From Sialis fuliginosa (lineage: Eukaryota > Arthropoda > Insecta > Megaloptera > Sialidae): a stretch of DNA of 64,000 bases. Of the stretch, positions 27,560-40,500 are shown piece after piece (the stretch's first letter is position 1; every line of letters starts with the position of its first letter). The translations under genes were made by a program, and so were the position numbers. Under the pieces are notes generated by a model. The model worked only from the letters and a program-made list of their open reading frames with translations, did not search any database and was not told the DNA's origin. Where the stretch lies: assembly GCA_961205875.1 (NCBI GenBank), contig OY540810.1, positions 8,928,001-8,992,000 of the forward strand. The letters run 5' to 3'.

Positions 27560-27835
27560 TTATAATATAGCGCATTGGGCTCGATATTACCCAGGGATAT
27601 AAATTTATTCTGTAATAAACCTATTTGTTTCCACTTATCGCTAACTATTTACGCAGCGCACGCGAAGATATTTCCGACTTCATGAAATTTACACAAAATA
27701 TCCAAAAATTATACATCTAAACCTCCCTCTTAAAATCTTCTATCCATTAGTGAAAAGCAGAATAAAATCTGTTCAGTAGTTACTGAGAAAATCGTGCACA
27801 GACAGACAGACGCGGCGGACATAACTTAAATATAA
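27560..27835 (+). repeat. RTE-like 3' region fragment
   Basis: Has CTCGATATTACCCAGGGATA, CTCCCTCTTAAAATCTTCTA, AAATCTGTTCAGTAGTTACT and CAGACAGACAGACGCGG in the order seen in 3' regions of insect RTE elements. No reverse-transcriptase reading frame is present. Confidence 0.5.
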
Positions 27836-27947
27836 ATATGAACTGGTTTGGACCATTTGTTTTTACTATATTCCCGAGGTGTTCTTATATAAATTTTACC
27901 AGAATCTGACCATGGACTTCGAGATACGTCACTCAAAAAGAAAAAGA

Positions 27948-28180
27948 AAAAAACGTTGAGAAAAAAATAAAACAGACTTTAAAAAAAACTCGAAAACACT
28001 TAAAAGTATATAATAATTAAATTTAACGATTTTTGAAACCGATTCCAAGCCAATAAAAAACTGTTTAAGAATGAAAAAAATAAAACCGACTTTAAAAACT
28101 GTTAAATTTAATTTTTATATGGTTTTTAGTGTTTTTAGGTTTTTAAGTCGGTTTTATTTTTTTCTTAAAGTTTTTTTTAC
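27948..28180. repeat. inverted repeat, A/T-rich foldback
   Basis: AAAAATAAAACAGACTTT… at the left is inverted as …AAGTCGGTTTTATTTTTTTC at the right, with a second AAAATAAAACCGACTTTAAA inside. It ends about 200 bp before the how exon at 28376. Confidence 0.55.
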
Positions 28181-28375
28181 TATGTATAAATTATTAAATT
28201 ATTCGAATTTGAGATTTTTCGTTTCAGAAGAAAACCATCTTTTTTTGTAAAAAATCTAACAATCGAAAACTGATGTTTTACTCCTGCCAATTTTATAATA
28301 TTACCCATTTTATAAACATAAATTTATTAATAATGTGTATTTTTCATATTTTTTAATATTTATTTTTCTTTACAG

Positions 28376-28509
28376 AAATAGCGAAAGTACGTGCCAGTTT
28401 ATTTCAAATAAATGGCGTTAAAAAAGAACCAATGGTCCTTCCTGAGCCCGAGGGACCAGTCACTACTCTTACAGAGAAAGTTTATGTTCCTGTTAAAGAA
28501 CATCCAGAT
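28376..28509 (+). CDS. how: how exon: end of QUA1 and linker to KH
   Basis: The acceptor is a pyrimidine-rich tract ending TTTACAG; the donor is GAT|GTAAGT. The exon enters in phase 1 (AA completes a GAA codon) and leaves in phase 0. It encodes [19 protein letters not shown] followed by [19 protein letters not shown] and PVKEHPD, the conserved stretch between the QUA1 dimerisation helices and the KH domain of How/QKI. It lies alone: the next exon is 14 kb downstream. Confidence 0.95.
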
Positions 28510-31500
28510 GTAAGTATTTTTATTTATTTATTCATGGCCACAATTTGTGTTTTCTATCATGCAAGAAGAAAACAATAGTTTTGTAAAAAAATGTAAAGAT
28601 ATTTTTAATCATAAGAACTAAATTTTCCCTTTGAAGAAATACATGTTATACCTTTGTATTTAGGACGAGACGAGATAGAGACAATAACAACTTTAGGTAT
28701 ATATGTATTAAACTCGTCAGAAATCGCAGTTTTATAGGATTTGTCAATAACACAGACCGACATTTTGTTTTTACTTGAATAGATGATTTTGGCATGCCTT
28801 GTCTTTATATACCTTGTGACTAGTATTTGCATAAAAAAATCATTATAACGTGAGATTAGCTTAAGTCATAAATCAAAATTAAAGTGGCAAACATTGGCAG
28901 TATAATTGAATAACGACTGTTATAATATAGTTCAGAATTACTGAAACACATTGACATAAAATATAAAGAAATGTCATGAGAAAGCATCTGTTAAACAAAT
29001 CATTCTCGGGAACTCATTATTACCAACTGCATAAACGATTAGTTCCTAGAACCGTTCGTATTCTTGTACCGCAATTACTATCTATGGACAGAATTCTTGT
29101 ACATTATTATACTGCGTATGAAGATTTTGCAACAAGAATGCTATCATAATCACAGGCTGTTGTAGTTTTCTATTTTTTCTTGTTGGGGTGCGCTGTTTAC
29201 AAGGAAATAAATATGTATTGTGCTGAATTTAAAATGGATGTTTTTATTCAAATGGATATTTCATATACACAGTGGCGTGTCTATAGAGAATTTTATATTT
29301 TATTTTGTTTTTTAAATATTAGTTTTGATAAATCTATTGTAGCATATATAAAAACATATAATATTAATGATTATATATGTTAATTATATGTACAAGATTC
29401 TTGGCTTCTGGATATAAGTCACGTTGGTTTGGTTATTCTGTCAGCCAACGTTTGGCCGCACATTGCAGTGGACAACATCTTTAGGACTCTAGTGAAGACA
29501 AAGATGCCAGCTATACCTAGAAAAACCTATAAAAATTAACTTAATTTTTTATGCTCCTGCATTTAAGGGTTGGGGGATGGACAGTTAACTGTGACATTAT
29601 TCTTGCATTCGTGCTCTTGAAGTTTCTCCTTAATAACAGCGTAGAAGACGTCAAAAACTGGTCTATGACAACGAAGAAAAATTTAGAGAAAACTATTCTT
29701 AAAATTAAATGTAGAAAAGGAAGTGTTTTTTACAGTTATTTGTGGTACTCTGATCGTCCATTGTTTTTAAGATCGTCTTTTTTTTGTAATTCATCGGCCT
29801 TTACTTTTTTTTTAAACTAACTACATAAAAATCGTGTGATTTGAATTAATTCATTTTCATTTGTCATTGAAAATACAAAGAACTTTAGATCCTGATTACA
29901 AATAATGTAATATTCTTATGTAAAAGTCGTGTGCCACCGGTGAGTCACCGGCGCTTGAGTCCGACACCGGCTTCAGATAAATCACACACCGGTAAAACAC
30001 AATTACGCTATATTTAGAAATCGTTAAATTCGTTTTGTTTTTGTTTTACGCCATATGTTCCATCAGAACTACTTTCATCATTGCTTCCTTTTATAGAAGG
30101 CTCTCAGAATCGCAATATCCGCTTCCCATGTGATTTATTTCAACAATGATTACATCTAAATAATAGCAGGCGCCATATATTCGAGTGCAATAAATTTGTT
30201 ATTGTTTGAGAAATTGGCAGTGTTTCAGAAATTCCAAAATCTTTCTGGCAGTCGTGTACCTACTAATATACAATTCAAGTATCTTAATTTTTTTATAATC
30301 ATTTATTTACATTTCATGAAGATGTTGGTGAGGTTTCACACATGTTAATATTCTTCTTCTTTTTTAATTTGTTTGCCGGTCGGCTGTTATTATGTATGGT
30401 ATATTTCTTAGGCTTAAATATGTGTTGCTTATACCGTTACATTATTAGCATAATTCGGAGAAGATAATAAAATCATACAGTGTGTTGATTATGGTTAATT
30501 AATTGTTAATTAAAAATAGTGTTGGTTTTACAGAAACTGAAATTGTGTTTTTAATTAATACTTTAAGTGTAAATTCAATCCATATTACATAAATATTATT
30601 ATAATTGGATATGTTCTCAAAAACCAATAAATATGCTCAGATGATTTTAATTTGAAAATATAGTCTTTAATAACCTTGTAAAATGTACGTTCTACCAATT
30701 TTTGACATTTTAAATTATATCAAATAAATTCACATTTGGACAGTAATGTCCGGTATTATAAAAGAGCTAACAAAATTTGCAAGCAGTTTCAGATGGAGTA
30801 TTAATTCTGTGATATTATCTATGGATTAGTTTTAGAATTTAGAGCAGTGATGATACTTCAACTTATTATAACACAGTTACAAAATAATTATCATAACTTC
30901 ACCTGTTTTAATACCGTTGGTGTTAACTTACCACGCGTACGCTAAACTTGTCAAACGCTTCATGAAACTTCAAGAGAACTGTCATATAAGTTTGATATCT
31001 CATTTGAAAGTGCTTAAATATACATATAACTTGATTTTTAAATGTAATTTATCTAAATAAAAAAATAAAAAAATGATATCAGAAAAGCAGTCTCACACAA
31101 AATAGACTTCATATCTGCCAAATTTACTCGCTTTTCTAAATATAAATTGTTGTAATATAATATGTGTGTATGTACTTAATTTCATTAAAAAAAATCTTCT
31201 GCATGTTTTAGTTTTCTTTGGGCGTTAATGGGTTAAATAATTCTGTTTATTTCCCATCCCATAAAGTTTTGTTTTAAATACCTAAACAACTAAATTAAAC
31301 AGTAAAACGATTTAAAACTTAGATGTTTAGTTTTGTTTATGTATTGTACATTTATCTAGTGATAAATATTGCACATGTAAATTAGGTTAATGGTATTGTG
31401 TATTATGTATCTCACGTTGTAGGTATACATGTATGTATGTGTTTGTTGAGTACAACGCGATACCGTTCAGCGTTTCTTTTTTATTTTTCGTCCGTTGAAG

Positions 31501-34500
31501 CGCTGCTTTGTACGAAGGAAATACCGCTATTCATTTACATACAGATTTGTAAGAATGCGTGCTTATGTTTAAAATTATTGTCGACATGCGACCCGCCCGC
31601 GGCTTCGACCGTGTTGTATTTGTAATTTAAAAGCTTAATCCACTTCAAAAGAATTATGTGACGGTTACAAACACAATTCCGAGTTAAACATTAAGGTCTC
31701 TATAAACCACCCAATCTGAGGGAGGAAGAGTAGGGGTACTGCAGATTGGGACGTGTATAGGCAAATCTGGCCGATTATACATTTACATTTTTTTCAAAAA
31801 TAAAAATCGATTTTGCGTGCAACGGTGTTTTTTTCGAGTCGTGAACTACAGTCGATTCGCGTCCGAATTAACTAGTTGTGGGGAAATGTACATTTATGTC
31901 CGGTATTATAAAGGACCTAACAAAATTTATTAGTTAGCAATTACATTCAAATGGGGTATTAATACTGTACTAGTATCTATGGATTAGTTATGGCATTTAG
32001 AGCAGTGACACTTCAACTAATTGTAACACAGTTAGCATCTTTGACCGTACAAAATAATTTTCATAACATCACCACTGTTTTAATACCTTCAACGCGTGCG
32101 CGAAACTTGTCAGTCATCAAAAAACTCCAAAAGAACTGTCATATAATTTTGATATCTCAGTTGAAAGTGCTTGTTAGCTAACAAATTTGTTAGGTCCTTT
32201 ATGATACCGGACATTAGGGAGGTAAACTTTAAGAATGGTTGTACTGTAATTTTTTAAATCGAATACCATTTGTGTTTTAAGTCGTGTTAGGTTTTGAACT
32301 TTGAAAAATCGCGATACACGCGTATTTTAATTTTAATAGAAAAATTCTTTGCCTGATATTCATCTTTTTAATAAAAGCAATTATGCTGATAAACGTATCA
32401 AAATAAAATAAACACCCGTTTCCCCATCTCAGAGGTTTAATTTCGGAAAAACTTTTTTTACGGGTTGCTTACGTCATAAAACGAAGACACTCATAAAATG
32501 TCATTTTTCTAGTTCCAGGGGTGGTTGAGCGTTAATGAGTCAATAAGGACGACTTTTGGACTTCATTTTAAAGTGATAGATAGAGGGGGATAGGAGTATA
32601 GTTAATAATAGTTATTATTTCTTTATTTATTAAATATTTTAAAAATATGGACCTTAGACTGCACGTGTATAGGTGCGTGAAATTATTCATTAAATTTTGT
32701 TTAAAAATAACTCTTTAATATTCAATTTTAATTAGAAATGTATGTATGCATTTTTATTATTTATGCGTATATTACATTTCTAAATATAAAGTTATTGCAT
32801 CTATAAAATTAAATATTATTTTAGTTACATAGTTACATAAAATTATCAAATTGAACATATATGTTGTTTGGGATATTATTTTTAAATTTTATTTTTCAGT
32901 TTTTCACTTTGGTTTAATTTATCAGACGATGTTTATGTTTTGGAAATCATAAAACATTTTCCGGTATTCCGTGAAGATTTATTAGCTCTAATCATAACTA
33001 ATGATATTTTAAATCATATTTTATGATTCTAATATGAACATTAAAAAATTGTTAATTGGTTTGAAGTCTCCAGAACGGAAGTATTTTTAATGGGAATGAT
33101 TTTAAAATTTATATTGATTTATTATGACTTATTTTAGTCTTAAATTTTATAGGGTTATATATAATTGCACTAAAATTTTGATAGTATGCACTTTGTACAC
33201 TCGAACATAAATTTGAATACGTATTGAAGAATTTGGTATGTATGACATCACAGTTGTCAAAAATCACGTATATACATAGTTATTCAAAATAAAGTTGATG
33301 CTCTAATAATATACTAAGCCAGTGGTGTACTGTAAACAACTTTTTTTTATAAAATAATAATACCGCTTCGCCTCCTTCTGTTTTGCCGAAATTGTTTTTT
33401 AATGTCATTATTCAGTAAAAGTGTATATCCGAAAATAACAAAAAAAAACTTTGGTACCACTGTTTATCTATCACATTGTCACTGATGCATTAGTTCTGCA
33501 ACGGATATCCGGTATGATACACCTCAATTGTACTCGCTAAGATACTTCCTTGATTGATATGTCTGAATGTGTGTATGTGCGTGCGTTTAAGAATTTATGT
33601 CCCCTGAAATAGAGTACCTAAAATTAGCTATAGTAGCAATAGATTTGTGTAAGTGCGTTGCTTTACTAGCGCCTTCCTGCAACTGTAAAGTAGATAAAAG
33701 ATTATAAATTGTAATATAAATCGTTTGGAAGCTAAAATGACTAACGCAGGGCCGTAATTACCAACGGGGCAGTGCCCCAGGGCCCTCGCGGCAGCGTAAA
33801 ACTTTTATTTTTATTTGGTTTTAAAAAAATGTTACACTTATTACAAATTTTGATTTTAAGAACTTTTTTTTTCATTGCCAACTTGAATTTAACATACATT
33901 GTTATCATAATATGTTATTAAAAGTCTTATTTGAAGTATTGGAATTATTAATTACCTTTATTTTCATTAATTTTCTATATCAATATGTTATTTTCTTATG
34001 TAATGTTAATTTTCATAGCATGCTATTTATACGATTTTATAAATTAAATTTTGTTTTTTTTATTCATGAAAATAAAGTTAGTAGGAAGTGTACAATTAAA
34101 TAAAAAACTTAAAATCTAAATTACAAATAAGTATTACATTTCCAAGTAAGGATAAAAAAAGGTCTTCAATATTTCATATTTTGGGGGCCCCTTGGTCTCT
34201 TCTTGCCCCGAGACCCCCGAGCCTGTAGATTAACGATTATTATTATTATTTTGAAAAATATTTCTCAAGTATTCAGGTATCAAAAAACCGGAAAAATGTT
34301 TATGTACTTTTTTATGTTTTATATTATAAACTTTTATTATTCTTTTTTCTTACCCTTTGCTTTTTCAAAAACAGCTCTGGCAACTATTTGTGCTATACTT
34401 TTAATTTAATGGCACCAGTTTTTTTTATTTTAGTCCCTAAACAACTTAAAATAAGCAGTATAATTAACTGCTTTACTTCCTTATTAGCTTCTTGTAAAAT

Positions 34501-37500
34501 TAATACAAGTACTTACTTATACAAATATTAATAAATTTTACATTTATTTATATAATAAATCATTTGAATAAAATATATAATAAACTATAGTATAATTATT
34601 AATTATATTTACTAATAAATAAATCTGTCCGATGTAAAAATATCAAAAACAATTACAATCTAGTTAGCGCTGCTATTAAGAACGGCACATTCAGCTATGT
34701 TTTGTCGAGTTATTGTTTGATATGCCGTGATTAAATCAACACAAATCATTTGACCGTGACATTTCATGGTCCATGTTACGATTTCATGTTGATCATTAGT
34801 GACATATTTTCAGGAACACCCACTATTTGTAAAATGTACAGTATATGTAAGGGATGTGGCGGAAGAGGTTTTTTTGTTATGGTTTGAAAGTGAGGACGGA
34901 TTATTTTATTATATTTATGGAATTGTTTCAAGTGCATTAACCTGTTGAAATATTATATTCGCCAATGTGTGAGTTAATGTATTATTTGCAGGGCAAAAAT
35001 TATTTAACATTTTTTTTGCTATTGAATACCAAAATTTTAAAGTGTTTGAGATCAAAATAATTTTTTTTTCTGTCTACTTTTTCTCTGAAGCAGTGGCGGT
35101 GCGCGAGCTATATTCATGTGAGTCCAGTGACAGTTTATGTTTAGATCAAACACACATTCGACATAGTCAGGTAGAGAATTGCCCTTTCGGAAGACACGAC
35201 AAAATCCGAATGTGTTAATCTATGATAGCAATTCACATGACCTCACCTGAATACAGCTCGCGTACCGCTGCTGCTCTGAAGTTGATTGTTTCCGAGTAAA
35301 AAAATCTTGGAAATCCAAAAATCTTCAATGTTTTGTTAAATGTGTTAAAAAATGTAAGGTCCCGACCGATAAAATAGGAAAAAAATCGGTCGGGACCTTG
35401 GGAATCGAGGTAAATTAATCCAATTAGGGGGAGAAATGAAAATCTTGAAGATTAAGTTAATGAGCGAAGCGAAATAAATTTGTTGGTAGCATTTCTCAAG
35501 TTGGTATTAATGTTCATCGGGCAAGGATTTTTATTAATTTTGTCTACTATTTTGTATTTTATTTTTCATGTTTATCAATCGTGTACAATACCTATATACT
35601 TTTCATATTATTGACTGTATTTTCCATGCAAATGCAATCAATATTATATCATATTTTAAGTATCAATGCTTTTGAATTCTGGGAATTTTTTTTTTATATT
35701 TTCAACTCGAGTGGGTTATATAATTGTTAACAAGCATATTTTGGGGTAAAACCCAAAAAAAAGTCTCCTGCTTTAGGCGGTCTATTCATAGAAGGCAAAA
35801 CATTTGATCTTTAAATAAAGGTTGGACTTTTATACCCAATAATACCCACACCGTTCTGAATAATATAGTTTCAATATAATAGTGAAAGTGTATCGTGTGT
35901 CCTATCTATCTGTCACAACTAAACCGTTGAATTGACAGGAAGATAGCTTGCATCTGAGGAAGGACATAGGCTATTCCGAAAAAAATATAAGATAAAAAAA
36001 TGCGCCACTTGTTTTATCGACTATCATAACAAAAATCAGTGTTACCTAATTTTCTTTTTCTTCATGGGTGACAACTCCTACTTAATCTAAATTCCACACG
36101 AACCATATACATCTTATTATTAGAGATTGGAAAAATAGTTTTTCAACTATTGCGTAACATGCATTTATTGTAATTTTTATTACATATCTCCACCGTTTTC
36201 AGAAAACTGGTTTGATTGAACACAATTTGAAATCAACTATTTGCAACTACCTTTCCAACTATTTTAAAACTATTTACGACACTTTTTTTACTGCTTCGTT
36301 TGCACTAATTATTATTAAATCTATTTATCAACTATTTTCCAAAAAAAAATTCAACTAGTAACTATTTCATTGAAAATAACAACTATTTTTCCATATACGA
36401 CGCGAACGAAGTTGCGGGTAGCAGCTAGTAGATAATGTAGACATATATTTATAATAAAAATATCTTCTAGAAATTCTTTATGGTGTCATTTCAATGAAAT
36501 AAGTAATGGGATCAATCATTTAAAAAAATCATGACACATCTCATATGCATATTTTTTACTTGTTTTTGCCTAGTTGCATTAAAGACAACAATGTGTAAAC
36601 AAAATTTCAAACCCAACAATGATGTCACGATAGTAAATAAATAACATTCCTAGAGAAAAGGACACTCCTATGTTACGTCATGCATCACGACATTCGTGCC
36701 ATCCTTGTCTAACACATAGAAAATTATTTTATAATTGCAGAAGCAGTAATAATTTTGTTAATTTGAATGAAAAAATAAATAATGCTCTTTGTATGAACAA
36801 TAGTTATTTTATTCCCATGTGAAAAATAGGTAGTCGTTAATAGTTGGTGATGTTTTTATTTTTTGTTGTTGCTGATGTTAATGAAGTCATGTTTGTTTTA
36901 TTAATATGTTTAATAATGTATGTATGGAATTTGTATTAATGTAGAAATTCCGATCAATAAATTCTGATAAGTTTTTTTTAATGTAGAAGTTATGTAAGTA
37001 AGTAAGTACTTGGTACGTGTTAACATGTTATAATTGGTATGCTTGTACACGTACTTGTCAATTATAATCACGCCAAATGCAATTAAATTGTTATTTGAGT
37101 CGTTCAGAAGCCAAAATTACTATATCAAAAACATGTGTGTGTATCTATGTATATGCATAAACAATTATTTTATGTAATTTATATATCGACGTTGGAAATC
37201 TGGAACCAAATAATAAGTTATAAGGTACTGGCACCAGTTATGACCGCTATAAGAGCAAGGTATACTGTTTTTGTGATTGACGAGGTTTTATTTTGTAATC
37301 CTTATAAACTCATGTTACTAATACAACAAGTAACTCTTTATTTAATCAATTTAATTACCTACCAAAGTCCGCAAATAGAGTTTATTTTTTAATTATAGCC
37401 TTTTATTTTGTTTTTTCTCCAGTAATGGATAAAGTAAAACCAGTAAAGAGCACGCAATGATGGACACTTGCTAATGATTACAAAATGATAAGCACTATTA

Positions 37501-40500
37501 CACAAAAGATATAAAAGAAAGAATCATAAAATTTGAAACAATGTAAAGCAGTTGCTATGATAATATAACAATTAATAAATAAATTATACTAATAATTAGT
37601 TTAAATGTTCATCATTTTGACATCTATTGGCCGATTGTCATCAAATCTTGCTGTAAGACAGTTAAATGTATATAGATTAATATTCAGAAAAGGTAGTAAT
37701 CAAATATCAACATATATTTCTAATTCAGTACATTAAAAATTGACCATTATTGGGGTCTTTGCCAAGACTGGTACCAGTACCTTATATACCATTAAAATCA
37801 GTTTTTCAATTTGCGTCGAATGATTTGTTACCCATAGCTCTACGATAAAAAATACGCCGATATATGTATTACAGTAAAATCACTTTGATTATATTAAAAA
37901 AAACTCCTACAATAAGCGACATCATTTCATTAAATAAAGCTCAAAAACGTATCAAATATGAATAACTAATTTTAATAAATATAATGCCGTGTTTAGACCA
38001 AAAAGACAAAACAGCAACACGGTGATTTTAGTTTTCCACCGTCGAATATTAATTACACAGCTACACAAAAAAAAGTGCGGAGCCAAAAAAGCGATCTATA
38101 TAGCATTGTAGTATTGGTTGAGCATAGTCGAAATCCAAATTATTGAAATTTTCTGCTTACCAGTTAAAAACCAAATAAAAAAAATGGTAAGCAAAAAATT
38201 CCAAAAATTTGGATTTCGACTATGCTCGACTAATCAATGCTATTAGGTCGCTTTTTTGACACCGCAATTTTTTTGTGTACACTGGTAGAAAGGTTGATTT
38301 GGGCCAAGAAATCCTTGTTTTCTATATAACGAAAAAAATATTTTCTTAATTTAAGAATATACTCTTAGTCCAGAAAATTGTTGTTTCCATTTAAAGAAAT
38401 ATTGTTGAACGAAAACAATAATATACTTGGATTAAGAATAAATTCTTATATTAAGAAAATATTGTTTTCGTTATACGTATATAAAACAAGATTTTCTTGG
38501 CCCAAGTCACTTTTCTTTCTACCTGTGTAGCTGTGTTGTTATAATTCATAAATTATTACCAACAAAAGTTTTTACTGACTATTGACTCCTTACTAAAGAA
38601 TATAAGCTTCAAGGTTTTCGCGGTGACGGTAAAGTGACTGTTGACTTCTGGGTATAAGCCACTTCATTCTAATTTTTAATTCAGCAAATTTTCACACATA
38701 AAACTGCAGAATTATTTTAAAAGTGCTTAGATCCAGAAGCGTAGAAGCAATTATATTTATTTCATAGTTTTAGATTCACTGCCCTTGGACAACAACCATG
38801 TTTATCTGCAGTTGTAAACTTTTGTTGATTATATTGTAAACTAGAACAACGGCAGAAGTAATTACCAGTTTATCTTGTGGGAAATCTCAACAACCTCGAT
38901 GCAAACCGAAAACCGTTGCATACAAATGTGTAGATTACTGAAAACGTTTCATAGAAATCGGCCGTTTTGGCAGAAAATCTAGAACGTAATTGTGCACTTA
39001 TTATTAGTTAAATACAGGCTGGTCCGGTTTGCGGGATACAAACAGAGCCGGGTTTAGCAAGTCTGGCCCCCTGGACGAGATTTATTTTTCCGCCCTCTCT
39101 CCCCCTAAAAAAATGTTCAAAAATTACCGAAAATGTCAATTAAAATTGATAAATTAACAAATAAGTTGAATAGTTAATATCTCAGCTTGGCGCGATCCTA
39201 CAGACTCCAACTTTTTTTTTTTAATATAGCTTAGATCATTAACTTTAAGACTATCAAATACCCTAAGACCGTCGAGATCTCCTTCCCCTCTAATTAACAA
39301 ATTAAATGTGATAAATTAACAAATAAGTTGAATAGTTCTCAGTATATCATTTCACATGTTTTTTTAACGACTCTGATGCAAAAAATGTATAGAACTTAAT
39401 TTATACTAGACTACATTACGAATAAAATGAGCTCAATTTGAACTCTCTATCACTAATAGAACCAGAGATATGTTGTCGTGAAATTGGGTCTCCGTGCATC
39501 ATAAGTATATGTGATCATTCTATAGGTCGTAATTTAACAAACCAAAACTATTATAAAATGATTGATTAACCATATTATATCTCCTTAACAAATAAACATA
39601 GCAAGTTCATTTTTTTAATTTATTTTATTTTTAGTTTTATAGAGAACAAAAAGTACAGTTTTGATGGATTTCGCGATAGGGTTGCAGTTAAAACGCAAAT
39701 CGTACATATGTATGCCTTTTGTAGCTCTGGAGATTGGTCTAACAGTGCTTGTACTTTTTTTCATAAAAATTAATCATTTTTACAAAAATGTGAAGAAAAA
39801 TAGATAGTTTGAAAAAATAAACATGAACATTTTTATTCTATCTCCTAAAGGAATTGCGCTTGGAAAGCTGGACGCACTATTGGAGGAACCTGTATATACT
39901 TTGTCTTTGTATATTTAACCCTTATCCTGTAACAAAAAAAAATTACACATTCTGTCTTTTGGGTAAATTTTGCCCAACACAATTTTATTTTTTTTATTTA
40001 CAGTTTTTACAAGTTATTTCAGTAAATGAATGCGTTTTGCATATAAATAAATTACACGAAGTACATTTTGTAGCATATTTAGTGCTATTAGATAGGTTTG
40101 GGCACATGTGACAACGTGCTCTCTTTAAATTTTGTTTATATTGAGGCTGTATAATGTGTACAACCTCTTTGGCTTTTGAGCTATGTGGCTGGGATGTTCG
40201 CTGTTGGATTTCATCATGAACTAGATCTAGCCCCAATTGCTCTAGATAAAGTCTACGCCGGAAATGTTTTTTCTTATTCCATTCTGGATTTATTAAAGTC
40301 CAAATCACGTAGGCATTATAGGCAGAAATGTCAAGCATATTGCTGAAAAGAGCCATAGGCCATCTATTGGTCTTTCGCTTACAACTATAAGTTCCAACCA
40401 ATTGGTCCAAAGTATCCACTCCGGCCTTGGTCGCATTGTAAAATTCAATGATTTCAGGCTTTTTCAGGGGGCTTTCTCCAATTTTGGTGTCGTGGTGTAA

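Noticed and set aside
29551-29820. 89-residue open frame in the how intron
   Set aside because: Phe/Leu/Lys-rich as expected from AT-rich sequence, no motif, no homologue recognised, overlaps no conserved feature.
37135-37392. 85-residue open frame
   Set aside because: It crosses the boundary of a GGTACTGG element, and equivalent parts in other copies are interrupted.
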